A stretch of DNA of 64,000 nt from Melanocharis versteri (taxonomy: Eukaryota > Chordata > Aves > Passeriformes > Melanocharitidae). Below are positions 11,195 to 24,968 of the stretch, one piece after another. The notes beneath the pieces were generated by a model. It was not told the DNA's origin. It did not search any database and saw only the letters and a program-made list of their open reading frames with translations. Numbering within the stretch: the first letter of the stretch is position 1; the number at the start of each line of letters is the position of its first letter. The stretch lies in NCBI GenBank assembly GCA_013397845.1, contig VZTG01007090.1:1-64000 (forward strand), written 5' to 3'. The position numbers were made by a program, and so were the translations under genes.

Positions 11195-13271
11195 CTGTAT
11201 CAGAGAACAAAAAAAGTGGGGAAATCTGTTATTCTTCTCATGTCCTTTGACTTGTTTACAAAGTAATGTTTCTCCACATCATATGGTACCACAGACTCAA
11301 AATATATTTCTAATTATCTTCATGAAGAAGACCTATGACTCTAAGTGTACTCCTGGAAAAATCTCTAAGTGTAGTTTTACCTGTAGCTACAAAAGGAAAC
11401 TGGTATTTATTTTTCTAATCAAAAGAGAAGCATAACTCACTTTCTCCATAAACAGTGTTACTGTTTCTTGCTGAAGCAGGATTGTATGTGCTGCACTGAA
11501 CTTTGGAGGGTTATAAGGTTAGAGCAAAGTTTTGCAGCTTTACAAAGCCTCACATTCTCTGCTGTTCTTAGAAAATGCCTTGATCTGCCAGGGTGTTATT
11601 TCCATGTTTGCAAGTATCTATGTGATGTAGTGTTGGTTCCAGTTCTGAAAAGCGAATTTGACTCACTTGTATTCCTACTGCCCATTTAAAGGTTAAGTAC
11701 ACACACAGTACTGTTTCTGGCATTGTAGAAAGGGTTTTAGAAGATGATTACAGCAACATGTTGGTTTCTATGTTGCATAAAGGACTATGATTTTCAGAAG
11801 GCTTTTTCTAGCCTAAACCAATCAAATGTTCCTAACACTGGGGATTTTGTTTATATTTTTGGTAGAATTTACAATCCCTTCACCAGATTCCCACAAAACT
11901 CTTGAGCTGAACGAAAAACCTTAAGATAAATGCACCCAAATAAATTCTACAGGAAGTACAGTAACTGCATGTTCTTCAGCACAAAACATCTCTTTTAATG
12001 GTTCCTCCTAAAGGCAGTATCTGAACACCCCACCTGGCAGAGGAAGGCCACCCCTCAAGTGCTCCCTCCTGCTCTGCCCTACCAACTGCTCTTATTTTGC
12101 TATTAAAAGCCAAGACTTGGCTGGTAGAATTGATGTAGTCAGACACAGCTTTCAGATCTGTAAGGACTTTGTACCCTTGTGTGCATCAAACAATTCAATT
12201 CCATGCAAAGAAAGAAGGTGAATTAAAGGAACAGTCAGGATGCTCCGACTGAACACCTCTCCAGGGCAGCAAAAATGGGTACAGAGTTCCTATTCACTGT
12301 CTGGAGCAGTGTGAGTAACAAGGCCTGGATTTCATCTGTTATTAGAACTACAGATAAAGACTTTTAAAATCTGAATTTGTTATTATCCTTATACATTCTT
12401 AGACACAATAATTATCACTCACACTTGCAAGCATTAGCATAGTAGTAGCCCTGTAACCTCCCCCTCAGCTGTACCAGTTTAATTTCCAGCTCCTTATCTC
12501 CTGGAAGGACTGTGGGATCTGCAGTGCAGCGAGTTAACAGCACAGCTCCACCAAGTGCTGGCACCAGCAGTCCCAAAGGCTCTCCAGGCTATGCCAAAGC
12601 CTACACAAAGGAACACAAATGCCAGGGCATGAGTTACCAGCTTCTGAAACGCCTTTGTCAGCAGAAATGTTTATTTGGAATGAGAAGGGCTACCAGATGT
12701 GACGGAGGGAAGAATTTACTTTGTGGAAAGAGCATCAGTACAGAGGCCACTAACCAAAATTTGTTCTTTTGCCAATTGTAATGACTTTCAGCACAACAAT
12801 ACCAAAGCTAACTTTTGGATTTAGCCTTTTTTTTTTTGCCTTCTTTATCTTTTGAAAATTCCATACACATATATATGTATAGGTATGTATCTCCCTGCAT
12901 TTATGCATGATCACAAAGGCTCTACTTTAAAAATTGCAAATCCATTGCTTCAGTGTTTACCTGAACATGCTGAGCAGCATTCTGTCATCATTCATTTCAT
13001 AAATACACTGGGCCAGTAGGTGAAAAAAAAAAGATGAAGACAGAGAGGAGAAGAACAAAATCTTTTTTTTTTCATCAAAGTAAAAAAAAACAGCAGATGC
13101 TAAAAAGTATTGAACATCAACTCAGTAAAATACAGGAAAAAAAAACCAAAATACTCTAGAGAGATGAAGAAATACCTTATGGCACACATCTTTATTGCAA
13201 AAAAATACAAGTTTAGAAGTAAAACACCAGTAGAAAAGCAACAGATATGTTAGATACAGTGCTTGGCTCAC
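11195..13271 (-). other. THSD4: THSD4 intron (2077 bp)
   Basis: The intron between the fourth and fifth TSR exons contains several short A or T runs near 12827-13145. Nothing else is recognisable. Confidence 0.9.
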
Positions 13272-13445
13272 CTGTGTCCAGCCCCCAGCAAACCACTCCA
13301 CTTTCCCAGCACAGGGCCCATTATTGCAGGGAGTTGTTTCCGAGGGTCTGTTGTTGCCACAGCCTTCCAGAGGCAAACTGCTGATGTGGTTGGTCATGCA
13401 AACCACGGAGCGCGTGCGGATCCCGTCCCCGCACTCTGCGGAGCA
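13272..13445 (-). CDS. THSD4: THSD4 exon: fourth TSR core
   Basis: This exon is also 174 bp and phase 0 at both ends; it encodes residues 411-468. It opens CSAECGDGIRTRSVVC, continues LEGCGNNRPSETTPCNNGPC and ends with the next Trp strand, VEWFAGGWTQ. The 5' part of the exon is GC-rich compared with its neighbours. The acceptor is TGCTCGCAG and the donor is GTGAGC. A 9-kb intron separates it from the previous TSR exon. Confidence 0.95.
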
Positions 13446-16400
13446 CTGCGAGCAAGAGACACCACATGGTCACTTGTGTGCCCCCACACTGCACGAGGAA
13501 CTGACAAGGGACAGCCATGGAAGTCAAGCCATTTACGCAAAGTCAATTATTTTTACTTGTAATTCAGCTGTAGCAAATTGTCTTACAGTTTCATACTTCT
13601 CAAAACACTACAAGTAGTACCTGTCTTTACAGTCAAAAATGAAAGGATTAGCTAAGGAAGAAATCTCTTGTTTTACAGCTTTTTGTAAGCTTTCTTACTT
13701 TCCCTTTCTTATTCCTGTCCGTAAATTCTTTCAGTTTTCATTTTATTCATCTTTTTGCACACTAATTAATAGCTCTGAGAATGGATAATTTCGATAAAAG
13801 GCTTTTCAGATGGCAGTCCTATTTCAGCCTTTGATTTGTTCTCTGAGGTTCTCCTCCAGCCACTCAAGCTGTCAGCCAGGTGGATCTTACACTGGCTGAA
13901 AGGACAAGCTTAGGAAGACTCTGAGGGCTGTGGCACTGGGAGAAAAGTGACTGCACAGCACATCCTGGAACTTTTCCATATAACAAACTGACAGAGTCTG
14001 ACAGCACAGTAAAGTAGAAAAATATGAATTTTTTTGAAAGGTGGTTTCAAAAGATTCAGGTAAATCCTCAGTAAATAACTGTAACTACCACTAGTTATTG
14101 CCCAGCCTATTTCAACTGAAAGTTTTTAATTAGTTTTAGAAGAGGTGGCCATAGAAGCTTTTGTCTATTCAATGTTGCTTTTTAATGATATGACTTTCCA
14201 GTAACTAATGTTCACCATTCTGAAAGTTACACTGCTAAATTCTGAAAGCTCTTACTGAATAGTGATACGCAGATTCTTACGTCACCTATTCAGAGACAGT
14301 ATGGATACCATCCACAAATCATAGGATAAATTCCATTTATGCCCTTAGAATTTGCTCTTTCATCTACTGCAGTAGGAAAGTCTCTGGTATTTCACTGTCC
14401 TAAGCAGCATCAAACTATTGACATTTTAAAAAGCAGAAACATGCCAAAGAAATAAGAAATTCTTGTGCTTGACTGTTTTTTTGTTGCTTAATTATTTCTT
14501 TATCTTCCCTTTGTTTTCTGTTAAAATGCATTTGGCATTTCGTGCCTAGACCCTGAACATAAAAGAAAAACTTCTGTGCAGCTCACTGAAAGATATGTAC
14601 ATAATGGAATTTAAACAAAGCAATTATATTACACATGCAAAGAAATCCACAAATAAATATGTAATATATGAGAGAAAAACATGCATTTGATTGCTACTTC
14701 AGATTTTACTTTTAATATACACTGTAATTAGGAGAAACTGTGTATTACTTCCACAGTGAGAACTACATTCCTTGTGAATGAATATAACTCCACATTGGAA
14801 CATTTTTAAAATTTTATTGACTAAGAATGAGTCAAAAAACTGGTAATGAGACACAAAGTTGACCATTAACTTGATTCAGCTGCCATTGCTAGGTGTCAGG
14901 GTTCACTTCTAGTAATTCAACTGCAAAACGGCAGATGCCATGACAACACCACTATTACCAACAAGATCAACCAATACAGTCACTCATCTTCTCGAGACAG
15001 ACCAGCGACTGAAAACACCATTGGCTGCAAACTGCTCTTTGCTCACTTGCACTGCAGAACACTGGTTACTTGCATGAAACATGTACTCATGTTTCACTTA
15101 TTTCACAAATACAGAATAGAAAACCACTTTTCCTATCAGCAAGTTGATTTCTTTCACAAGATGTTCAAACAATAGCAACGCTTTACTGAAATGGAATACC
15201 TAGAAAACTAAAGAAGTGATTCAACTTTTTAGAAGCAATTTTTCTAACAAAGTACTATTTTGGAAAAACTAGAAATTCAGGTTTCTTCCTCCATCTGCAA
15301 GATCAATTAATTAAGCCTCTCTTAAATGATGCCTAGAAGTAACATAATGCATCTTTTTTGTTGGTGGTGCACAACAAAATTTTCCACTTTCACACAGTTA
15401 TGTAAAATAGATTTACCTCCTCAGCAAACCGATTTCATGGCTAAGGAGGCCTTTTCAAAGTAAAGTGGCAAAATCTTAAAAATACAAGAATGATGTAAAT
15501 TGTGCTAGTAGTGAACATTTTCCTGTTCATATAAACTACAACTAAACTACACCCATTTCAGACAGGCCACTCCCAAGTGAGCTGAGCCCCACACTGTGGC
15601 TCCCACTCAAACCTACTGTGCAGAAATCAATTCTGTGGCTGTTCCGTTCCATCTTCAGCAAGTATGTTCAATTACATCAAGCAGAGAGAACCTATGCATA
15701 TACTGTGCAAATACTTTTCTTATTGCTAACTAATTTTCATTTGACAATCTAGTTTGCTTTTCTGCTTTGCAAACCAGAGCTGGGAACAAATTTAGTCTGT
15801 AAAGTCATCCAGAAAACCTACCTAGTCCTATGTTTTAAATTATTATGTTATGAACTAGGCTTGCATATCAAACAACAGAGGAAATACCAAATGAGAAGGT
15901 GTAGGGTTGTTCCACTCTCTCTTGCAAGATTTTACCACAGACTAACTACCCTCTAAGGATTTACAAAGCAAACTTAAACCTGAACGTTTCGCGTTATGTT
16001 TTTATATTTGTTTTTATCTCCTTTTCAGCAAATATATTCTATGTGAAAATCATGGATTTCTAAAGTCCAAGGCAGGGGAGTAGGGAGTTGGACAATGAAG
16101 CCTCTTCCCTTGTTTTTCACAATTGACACACCCATCATTTTCAATTTGGTGCCACTGATTTGCTTCATTAATACATGGTAACTGCCTGAACCTAACATTG
16201 TGAAACATGAGGAACTTTCACAAGCTGCAACTTTATTCTGGTCCTATTATTACAGATATTTTGTTTCACAGTCTTGTTTTAATTGGCACAAATTCCTCAG
16301 AAACCTCAGTCTGTGTTTTAAGGAGTCTGCCATTTTCCCTCTTCCTGAGGTCCTTCCCCCATGAGTTCAATTTCAGAAGCTTTCCATACCCATTAAAAAC

Positions 16401-19400
16401 TAAAAATAAAACCCCTCATTCAGGGCTCTGATAGTTGTCGGAAAACAACTGAGCAGCAGCCCAGGAAAATAAGGCAAGTTCCTCCAAACTTGGAAAACTA
16501 TAAGCAGAAGCCTGAAATTTTGTCACAGCTACAAGGCAAGGGCAGAGCAAAAAAATTAGCAGCGCTAGTTCCCCTTCACTAACGTGCCAGCCCTGCTCAT
16601 TACCCTCAAATGGGGCAGCAGGCCACAGGAAAGTGGCAGCAGGAATTCTCCTGGGCCTCCAGAGTCCTTTCACCTGGTTCTCAGCATCACTGCTAGCCTT
16701 AATTGAATTTTTAAATAACAACCAATTGAGTTTGTGTAAAACACCTCCATTTGTGCCAGATTTCCGTCTACCACACTTTTAACCTTCATCACCTTAATTA
16801 TTTCCCACAAGACAGTAAAGATTTTTATCGGTCATCCTCCTGATGTTACACTGCTGCAAAAAATAAAAATGAAGATTAATGTTTCAAATACATTTATAAA
16901 AGTCCTTAGCATTATTTGACCTACTCTGAGAAAATCCATTTCAGAAGGGATTTTAGACAGATTACGTAACCTTTGTTTTTCCCATAATACACTCAGAATT
17001 GTACTTCTGAAGATTATTTCTGCCATGGTTTCAAGACTGGGGCAGATTTTCAAAGGACCTAAACCCACTGAGAGCTGCCTTGATTTCTTAAAAAAGAAAA
17101 AAAAATTAAAAACTGAGTGTAGGAAGAAATATACTTTTGCATTGTCAAAACACTTTCTGATACCTAAACTGTTTCCCTTTAGAGCGCACCTATGCATCCA
17201 GCAGGTGCTGGAGCAGTCCAGCAGCTCCATGGCATCCTTCCAAGGTCACAGTACCAACGCTCTCTGAAGGAATCAGCAGCAGGGAGGAGACTCCTCCACT
17301 GCTCCGGCTCCCCCCGTGACGCCCTGGCCTGGAGCGGGGCCAGTAGCGCTCAGGGCCTGGGGGCACCCGCACACCGGAGGGGCCGTGCCCAGCCCCAGCC
17401 GGGCCCGGGCACACGCTGCTCCCGGCCCAGCTCTGCCCTTCGCCTCGGCCCTGCTCCGCCAGCCCCTGCCCGGGCTTCCTCAGAGAGGGGCCTTTTCCCA
17501 GGCACAGCCCGCACTTCCACGATGCCTCCCCCCTGGACTCACTCCCCAGCCTGACCCTGGCCCTGCCTCATTCCCACAGCCCTGCCCCAGGATCACCGGG
17601 CTGTGTCTGACTCCAGGGTCTGTCCCTGCACGGACTTCCCAGCCCGACCTTGCACCTGCATCGTCACTGGCATCTTGCCTGACAGCCTGGACGCTGTTTG
17701 GCCCCTGCCTGCCACCCTCCCTGCAGCACGGGGCCGCAGGGAAAGCCACGCAGGCTTTAGGAGCTGGACTGAGGTAAAGCAAGGCCAGGTCTAGAGAAGG
17801 AAACACAAATCTCTGTAGACCTTGGCCACCCTTCTATCAAACCCTCCTGACTGTATGTTTCATTGCAAATTATGAAGTGAGTTACATCTTTACACATAAA
17901 GAACACAAACCTTCTATTTCCATATGAATCCCACATGAAATCAATGAAAAGGAGTATTTAGTCGTGTTTTCATTTTATACTAAAACAAATAAACAGTGAT
18001 AATAAAAAATAACGAACTCTTGCACAAGCTTAATGGTGATTTTTCTTTTTTTCCCCAAGATTCAGTAGATTTTAAGTGAGGTATCCAGATTTAAATAAGA
18101 AGCAATGAAAGAGTGTAAGCTACAATATTAGCTGGCGGATCCACAATATTCATTGGTGGTTCCACATTTGACCGGTCAACAAATGCACTTGAACTTTTAA
18201 GGCAATGTTTAGAATTGAGAGGAATAAAGCATTGATTTTTATGAAGTTCTCCTTCTACTACAGTTCTCTTGCAGAAGATTATTACAGAAGCATTGCTGTT
18301 ACTCCTCTTAATGAAGAATGAAATCCAGAGCACGTCTTTGGTTTGTTTTGATTATGTTCCCTGGTGTGCAGCATTTTTTCTTTCTTCCCAAGATTTTATT
18401 TTGGCCGCAGAATCTCATTAACATCTAAGAATTGTTTGTATTTTGGCTTCTTTTCTAAGTAGGCTCTAAACATAAAATGAGAAACAAATGAACAGAGGAG
18501 ATGGCAATGAGGAATAAACAAAAATGCAGGAGGGGAATGCTCCAGTTAGCTGGAAGGAAACATTGGTGAGTCTCCCATTGCTGTAAATCAGGAGAATGCA
18601 GTTTCCCGCTCCTGACCCATAGGAGAAATAAACTTTCCAGCAATTAGAGCTGTCAAAGAATCAGTCATGTGAAATGTTTGCAAGAATCTCATCTGCTTCC
18701 ATCACTCCTGTTTTGTTGCTAAGTTCAGTAAAGTTCACCAGATTTACTCTACTGATTAATGGATGCTGTTTAGTGGAACTCTGCTGTTTTAATGCAGTAT
18801 GACATCTTTACAGAATTATGAGACAGGAAGCAATCTTTCTACAAATGCATGTAAAAATATCACAAAAGTTTGTCCAGACTCTCTATAGGCAAAAGAGGTT
18901 AAAGATCATATGGAAGTCAAAGCCATGAAACTTAAGTTAACTGTCTTATTTATGCTCAATATAGAGCAATAAATGCAAAGACAGGCACAAAGTAAGACCA
19001 GTCTCACTCTGCTACTACAGACTTTTAATCCATAATCTTTTCCACTGAAATGGGTAAAAATTTCTGCTTCTCTCAAGACTGAGCCTGGGGGATATTGATA
19101 CATGGTGTTTAGACCTACTTCCCATACAAGGAACAGGAGTATTTGCTTTTCAGAAAAGAAGTGTTTGTTTCTCAAAAATGAATTGCTTTCCCTCCTTCCT
19201 TTCCAGTGTGCACATAGTGGCCACACACATCATAAGCTTTGCAGGTAAAAGTGTTTGTGTAACATACACACAGTGGACTCTGATACCTATTGACCAAAAT
19301 TCCACAAATCAAGAACTGTACTGTCTTAGGAACATGAAGGGGTTTTTAATTACATACATAAAAATTCAGGGTGTGCAGAAACCAACACCAAGGAGGTCAA

Positions 19401-22400
19401 TGCCATGGGGCAAAACAGGTGGCCCATAAAATACATAAATACATTGTGGGAAAACGAGACTGGAGAACACAGCAAGAAGGCAGTCAAGTGTTATTTACAG
19501 GGTAAAGCAACACACAGCCCACCCTGGGAAGGAAACATGACTCCTACACACAAATTTGTATGTGCTCTACAGATTTTTTAAGTGCACATATGTAATATTG
19601 CTCAAGTCACATTTAGGGAAATGTAATTATATAATCATCTAGTTCAGAACCACAGAAATGATAATATAGATAACTAGCATGATTTCTGCATCAATTAAAA
19701 CTTTGCACGGTCTCAGTAAAATAGGAAAACACAAAATCTATTCACCATTCCTAAATTAGACCATGTTGTTTTCTTAAAACAGTGTTAAAGAATACGCTTG
19801 TCAAATTCTGCACAAATATGTACCACAGTTATTAAATCCTGAAATTGAACATCTGCTGCCAGCAAAGACCACTGTAATTTTTATGTTGCTGTGGTTTTTT
19901 CTTGATGTTTCCCTAGTTAACCATGGCTATACTGTAATGGCCCTTGCATCCCATCAATCCAGACAGGGAAGTCTGATCTATCCCTTGCTGAAAGAGGAAG
20001 TACGTGCCTAACCAATCTCTGACAGGCTTCTGGAAATCTCTACTTGCTGCATGTGCAACTGTACACATGAAGTGTTTGCAAAGTGGGTTCAGAAAAGGCC
20101 TTCTTTTCCAGCTGTAACTAAGTTTGAACTCAACCATTTCAAAGTTCCAAAAGTTATGCTAAGTTCTTTTACCTCTTATTTCTAGGCACGGCTGAAATGT
20201 CAAAATACAATGGGAAAGACTGTTCTGTGGTATTTCCAGCTGGGACTTGAAGTAGGCATGTAATAAATCTCACAAAGAAGGTCTGTTCTTGTGAGATTTC
20301 CACCACAGTTTTGCAGACTCAAGAGGTTTGAACAAGCTTTTTTAAAGCATTTGAACTTTTGGCTGCTTATCTGAACCATTTGTGGCTGCCCATCGCTGAT
20401 CTATGCTTATTGCTGAAGTGTGGCTTGGCTTAAAGCACTTTTTAAGGAATTGTTTGGGGAAATGACACATGCAAAGCCCATACACCTGGGAATGGCCATT
20501 TCTATTCCATTACAGAATTCTTCTCTTGTCTTTCAACAGAAACACACTCCTCTACAAAGAAAGAGAGATTTCTGCTCCTAAAACGCAGCCCTTTCAAGGC
20601 ACAAGAAGACAGCTAATGGCCAAAGGCCTGATTTTGCAAAGCTGTTCACTGCTGCTGTATTTCACTGCCTGCCGCTGGAATCGCTGTCCCTGAGTGTCTG
20701 AACATTTGAGTTGTGAGGTATGTGTGAATCTTAGGAGATCCTGCATGTTCCACCTCAAATCTACTTTTTTCCTGAAATAAGCTGTTTCTTACATCCTCTT
20801 TGTGAATCAAACTCCAAACCCACTCCTGGCAGAAGTGATGGTGAATAATGCCAACTACAGTAGCAAGCATTTGGAAGAAATTAATCTGTACACTTATATA
20901 AACTGAGAAGGTAACCAAATCCGTTCTTTACTCTCCGGCCCTAAAAAGTTTGCGGTAAGAAAAAAACTCCAACATTTTCCACATTACCTGCTTCACTTCT
21001 ACGTCTCATTTAACACATATAAATAAGCATAATAACATTCTACAGTTATAACCTTCAGCTCAAAAGCTGCTTTTAATTCTGCAGAGGACAAAATATCAGT
21101 GTAGAATAATGAAGAAAATGGTGCTAGAGTTTTCACTGCAATGTCTGTGCCTTATGTGCTGGAACTGCACTGGGTGATAGCAGCTGGGCCAAATGATGTC
21201 TTTGAGGGTAGAATGGATTTAACAGCACTGTACAAAGAACGTATCTATAAGAAAAAAAGGCAGGAAAAAAAAAAGCACTGCCATTTCCCTACGGCAAAAT
21301 CTTTGCCCTTTGCACTAATACCTCTGCTTTTCCTGGTATCATTCTGCCCATACTATGCAAGAGCATACACTGGAAAAAAAAGTCACAACAACACAGATTC
21401 AGTAGTCTATATTTTTCTTTTCTTTATAAAGTCTATTTGAGTTGTCTGGGGGCTGAAAATTTCGCAGACTTTGTAGCAAGAGTCTGATTGGCCTTTTTAA
21501 AGTTCTGTGACATAGCAGGTACGTGCCCTACTTGTGAAGCTCCTGCTCCATCTCTGCATCTAAACCATGTGAATAATCCTCTGAGCGTCCAAACTAATGC
21601 ATAGCCCGTGAGCCTGACATTCCTGGCTTTCAGAGGTACTATCACAAAGTGATCTAAACAATGAAATCATGAAGTTATGAATGTAATCTTACAGCTTCAC
21701 TGATTAAATTACAGTATTTGTCTGTCAAAGCAAAGGGAGTTGCAACCGGGATTTTACAGACTGAAGGCTGAACTTGCCTACAGATGAAATTGATATGCAA
21801 GCATCCACAAGAAGGACCAAAATACCAGGCTTTTCTTAGCCCATGTTTGTAAGCCTCTTAATGAAAGCATATAAGTATCACCACTGAACAACAACTCTGA
21901 GCCCAATCATGAAACAAGTCAAATCACCACTGGTTTTATTGCTTTCATGCAGAGAATCTGACTCACTGGAAGAAAATTAACCCCAACATCCACATTCACA
22001 AAATACAAGAGCCTGAATCAAGCCTGCCTGAGTTTATGAAGTTGTTCCCCTCTTTTCACACATATGAGATAATTGGTTTATGGCTTGAACTTAAACCCAG
22101 ACATCAGGCCCCAAATCTGTATCTCTTAAAAAAACAGTGGGGAAACTTTTAAGAGTCTGAATCTTGAGACTCAGCACTAAGCAAGGAAGAATAATAAATC
22201 TCAGCACACTCAATATTTTGGAAAGTTCAGACTCAGAGCCAATTTTAAGTCTGGACATTTGGCCATGTACCCACATGCTTGCCCTCTCCATGCATTCTTG
22301 TATCTCAACACAAACTCAAGAAGCCCTTGGGATCATTATTTTTTTGTTTGCTTTTGCCTGTTTAAAAGACCAAGAATGAACATGGAAAATAAGACTACTC

Positions 22401-22488
22401 CTTTTATGGCTGTACAGATGTATATTTTTTAATTCTGATGCTCTTGTTTTAGAAGGTTTGGCAGGATAAAGATACTGAGAAGCCTTAC
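13446..22488 (-). other. THSD4: THSD4 intron (9.0 kb)
   Basis: The intron between the third and fourth TSR exons is mostly AT-rich, with one GC-rich island at about 17190-17780, listed separately. No additional TSR-coding exon was found, and the flanking exons join directly in frame. Confidence 0.9.
17190..17780. other. GC-rich intronic island
   Basis: About 590 bp are strongly GC-rich, with clustered CpG and many CCAGCC/CCTGCC-like runs, in an otherwise AT-rich intron. Short open frames exist on both strands, as expected from base composition, and none resembles a known protein. It could be a CpG island, an intronic regulatory element, or the remnant of an avian LTR; I could not find clear LTR ends. 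Confidence 0.55.
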
Positions 22489-22662
22489 CCTGTCACTCCA
22501 CTCTGTAAGGAACCAGCTCTTGGCACAGGGGCCCATGTCGCAGTTCTCGATGTCATTTGGCCGCAGCTTCATATTACATTCCTCATCATCAACAATGTCT
22601 CCAAGGTTGCTGACACACTTCACATCTCGAGTCCTCTGCCCCACTCCACAAGGCACTGAACA
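22489..22662 (-). CDS. THSD4: THSD4 exon: third TSR core
   Basis: This 174-bp exon (58 codons, phase 0 at both ends) encodes residues 353-410. It starts exactly at the first TSR cysteine with CSVPCGVGQRTRDVKC, passes DDEECNMKLRPNDIENC and ends with the next Trp strand, SWFLTEWSDR. CSVPCG has Pro where O-fucosylation needs Ser or Thr, so that mark is not predicted here. The acceptor is TTTGTCACAG and the donor is GTAAGG. Confidence 0.95.
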
Positions 22663-22950
22663 CTGTGACAAAAAGGAGGTTGCATCAGGACTCTGTGCAA
22701 GGACTGCAGTGGCTTACCAGGCAGCTGGGACCATACAGTTCATTCATTCCTCCTAAGATATCTTTCTGGTTAGGAAACTGATGGTCATAGTCAAGCAGGG
22801 ATTTACTGAACTAAGATTTGCTTATTTCCAAGGCTTTTAATATTCCACTTGTTTTAAACAAAACCAAACTGATGCTTGATTAGTGATACCTGGAAGAAAA
22901 TTTGTATTCTTTCTGAGGTATTCTGGCCCAAATGAATGGATGCTACTTAC
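22663..22950 (-). other. THSD4: THSD4 intron (288 bp, shortest)
   Basis: This short phase-0 intron lies inside the third TSR, between the Trp strand and the first cysteine. It has a GTAAGT donor and a TTTGTCACAG acceptor. Confidence 0.92.
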
Positions 22951-23155
22951 TGAGGTCCACTCTGTCCTGATCTGCCACTCGCTGCAGATCTTGAGCTGGC
23001 AGGTGCTGGTCGTGTCGGGTTTCTCCAGGTGCTGGCAGCGGTACTGCTGCACTGTCAGCGTGCGGTTGGCGTAGATCTGCCGGCACAGGATCTGCCGGTG
23101 CTGCATTCCGAGCCCACAGGTTTTGCTGCACTCAGACCACTCCCCTATATCCCAG
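22951..23155 (-). CDS. THSD4: THSD4 exon: second TSR and the tryptophan strand of the third
   Basis: This 205-bp exon completes codon 284 and encodes residues 285-352. It contains WDIGEWSECSKTCGLG, whose CSKTCG fits the O-fucosylation consensus. A possible N-glycosylation site (NRT) lies in ANRTLT. The repeat closes with CQLKICSEW. The exon then ends with QIRTEWTS, so the Trp strand of the third TSR is separated from its first cysteine by a phase-0 intron. The next intron is only 288 bp. Confidence 0.95.
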
Positions 23156-24838
23156 CTGAAGTGAAAAAAAAGGGTATCTCTGTTCCACAAAGAATCCTCA
23201 AACACTGATCTTAACAGAACTGGAATGACATGATTCTGATGCTGGTCTAGAATCCTATAAAATTGCATTTCAGTCTCTGTGTGTGCGCAACAATCCCTTA
23301 GGAGGCACCATCACACGCTTGTTTACAGAGCCTTCCTGCAGAGGCTGCTAATAATGAGCATGGATACAGATTGCACAATTCATGGTCTCAAGACAGATTA
23401 CGAACGTTACTTAAGCCTGTAATAGCTGCTTGGTTTTTAAAAGAATCTATCTATAATACATATTACTGCTCTAATGACACTTCCCAAAAGTTTAAGATGT
23501 GCTGCATAAAAGCTTTCTGCAGCAAAGGCTCTAAAAAAGGCCAATAACACAAAAATCATCACATGCATCCAGGCATTCATCCATCAGTAAAACTGAAATA
23601 GTAAATGATAAGCAATGAACAAATAGAATTAATTTTAGAGAATCAAAAAATCTCTAGATATATCCTTCTCCTTCCAAAATTTCACTGTATTTATTTAGTC
23701 ACCTTTGTATAAATATGTCATTTTCAATTTTTTCTTTACAGGCATGAAGACAGACACACACCTAAAGGAAGTATCTGAACCGTTTATACATTTTATTTCA
23801 GAACTCCTGTGAACAGCAAGCAAAATCTGTGCATTTAAATATTTACATTTCTTTGTTTATACTCTTGATATTATCCTGAATGAATATGAGTTGTTAGAAT
23901 GAAAAAGGTGAGGAAAACGCTTTTGGTGAGAGAAGCCATCTCCAGGTAAATGACTTCAGAAGCTCCTGAGTACCTAATATGCCCCAGGAAACTGCTCATC
24001 AGACATCTCTGAGCCTGTAAGGACACTTCCACCATTGGAAACTTCCTGCGATAAGGAGTGACCACTTGCTGCTCAGAAGAGAACTGAAGAGTATAACCAC
24101 AAGAGAGATGAAAACCGACCTAAAACAAAGTTGCTTCAATGGCAACTGGGTTTAACCCTTTTCTCTTCTTGGTATACACCCTGGATGAACTGTCCTTTGC
24201 ATTGTTTTTTAAATTTTTATTCATATTTTTAATTTTTGAGTATTTCAAAGAAGTTGCTCAGCCAATTGCAATTCACAGTCTCTTGACAGCAAGTGTGATT
24301 CAGAAGGAAACCACACTGAGCTGGTTGCATCAGCGTGCTGGAAACAAGGACCACCACCTCAGAACCCAGTCTTGGAAAAAAGAACTGCTCAGTTCAGGGA
24401 AGAGAGGTGAATGTACAAGGAGGCTGCTGTGAGCACCATCTCATCTTAAAATAATGAAAGTATGGCCACTATAGCACAGTGATCTCATGTGGAGGGACAG
24501 AACCTACAGAGCCTCCTCTTTACACAGGCATATGCAGAAGCCTCTCACTTGAGTAGGAGACCACATAGAGCATGTCTACCTGAACAATCACACACATTTT
24601 GAGAAACTGCTACACCTACTTGTTGCCAGGTTCCCTTCTGTCTACTCTTAATGCTATTGCCCCCTGTGAAGGGGAAGAAGGCCACCAATGACTATAGAAA
24701 AAAATTCACTACAATTTACGACACAAGTACACTGTATTTAGAAGTTCAAACTACTTTCCTACTTAGAATAGCCTCTTTGACATGCAAGATCTCAATAATA
24801 CTGACTTATTTCACTTGATTTAAATCATAGTCTCTTAC
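23156..24838 (-). other. THSD4: THSD4 intron (1683 bp)
   Basis: The intron between the first and second C-terminal TSRs is in phase 2. It is AT-rich and no repeat or RNA gene was recognised. Confidence 0.9.
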
Positions 24839-24968
24839 AAAGCAGGGCATGGGAAGAGGTTGCAGGCCTCCTCTTCTGGAATGGGTTTGGTGCTGCTGTC
24901 ACAGTAACCCTCGGGTACCTCCTCGTGAGTAATTCTGTTGACGCAGTGGAAAATTGGGTACTGTGATC
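24839..24968 (-). CDS. THSD4: THSD4 exon: rest of first C-terminal TSR
   Basis: This 130-bp exon completes codon 241 and encodes residues 242-283 plus two bases of codon 284. The translation runs SQYPIFHCVN, then YCDSSTKPIPEEEACN, and ends LFPCPAF across the splice (TT|C). It supplies the remaining cysteines of the TSR begun in the previous exon. The acceptor is AAATTTCAG and the donor is GTAAGA. Both flanking joins keep the frame. Confidence 0.93.

Noticed and set aside
17192..17806. Several overlapping ORFs on both strands in the GC-rich intronic island
   Set aside because: Open frames on both strands are expected where stop codons are rare. None has domain features or a consistent start.
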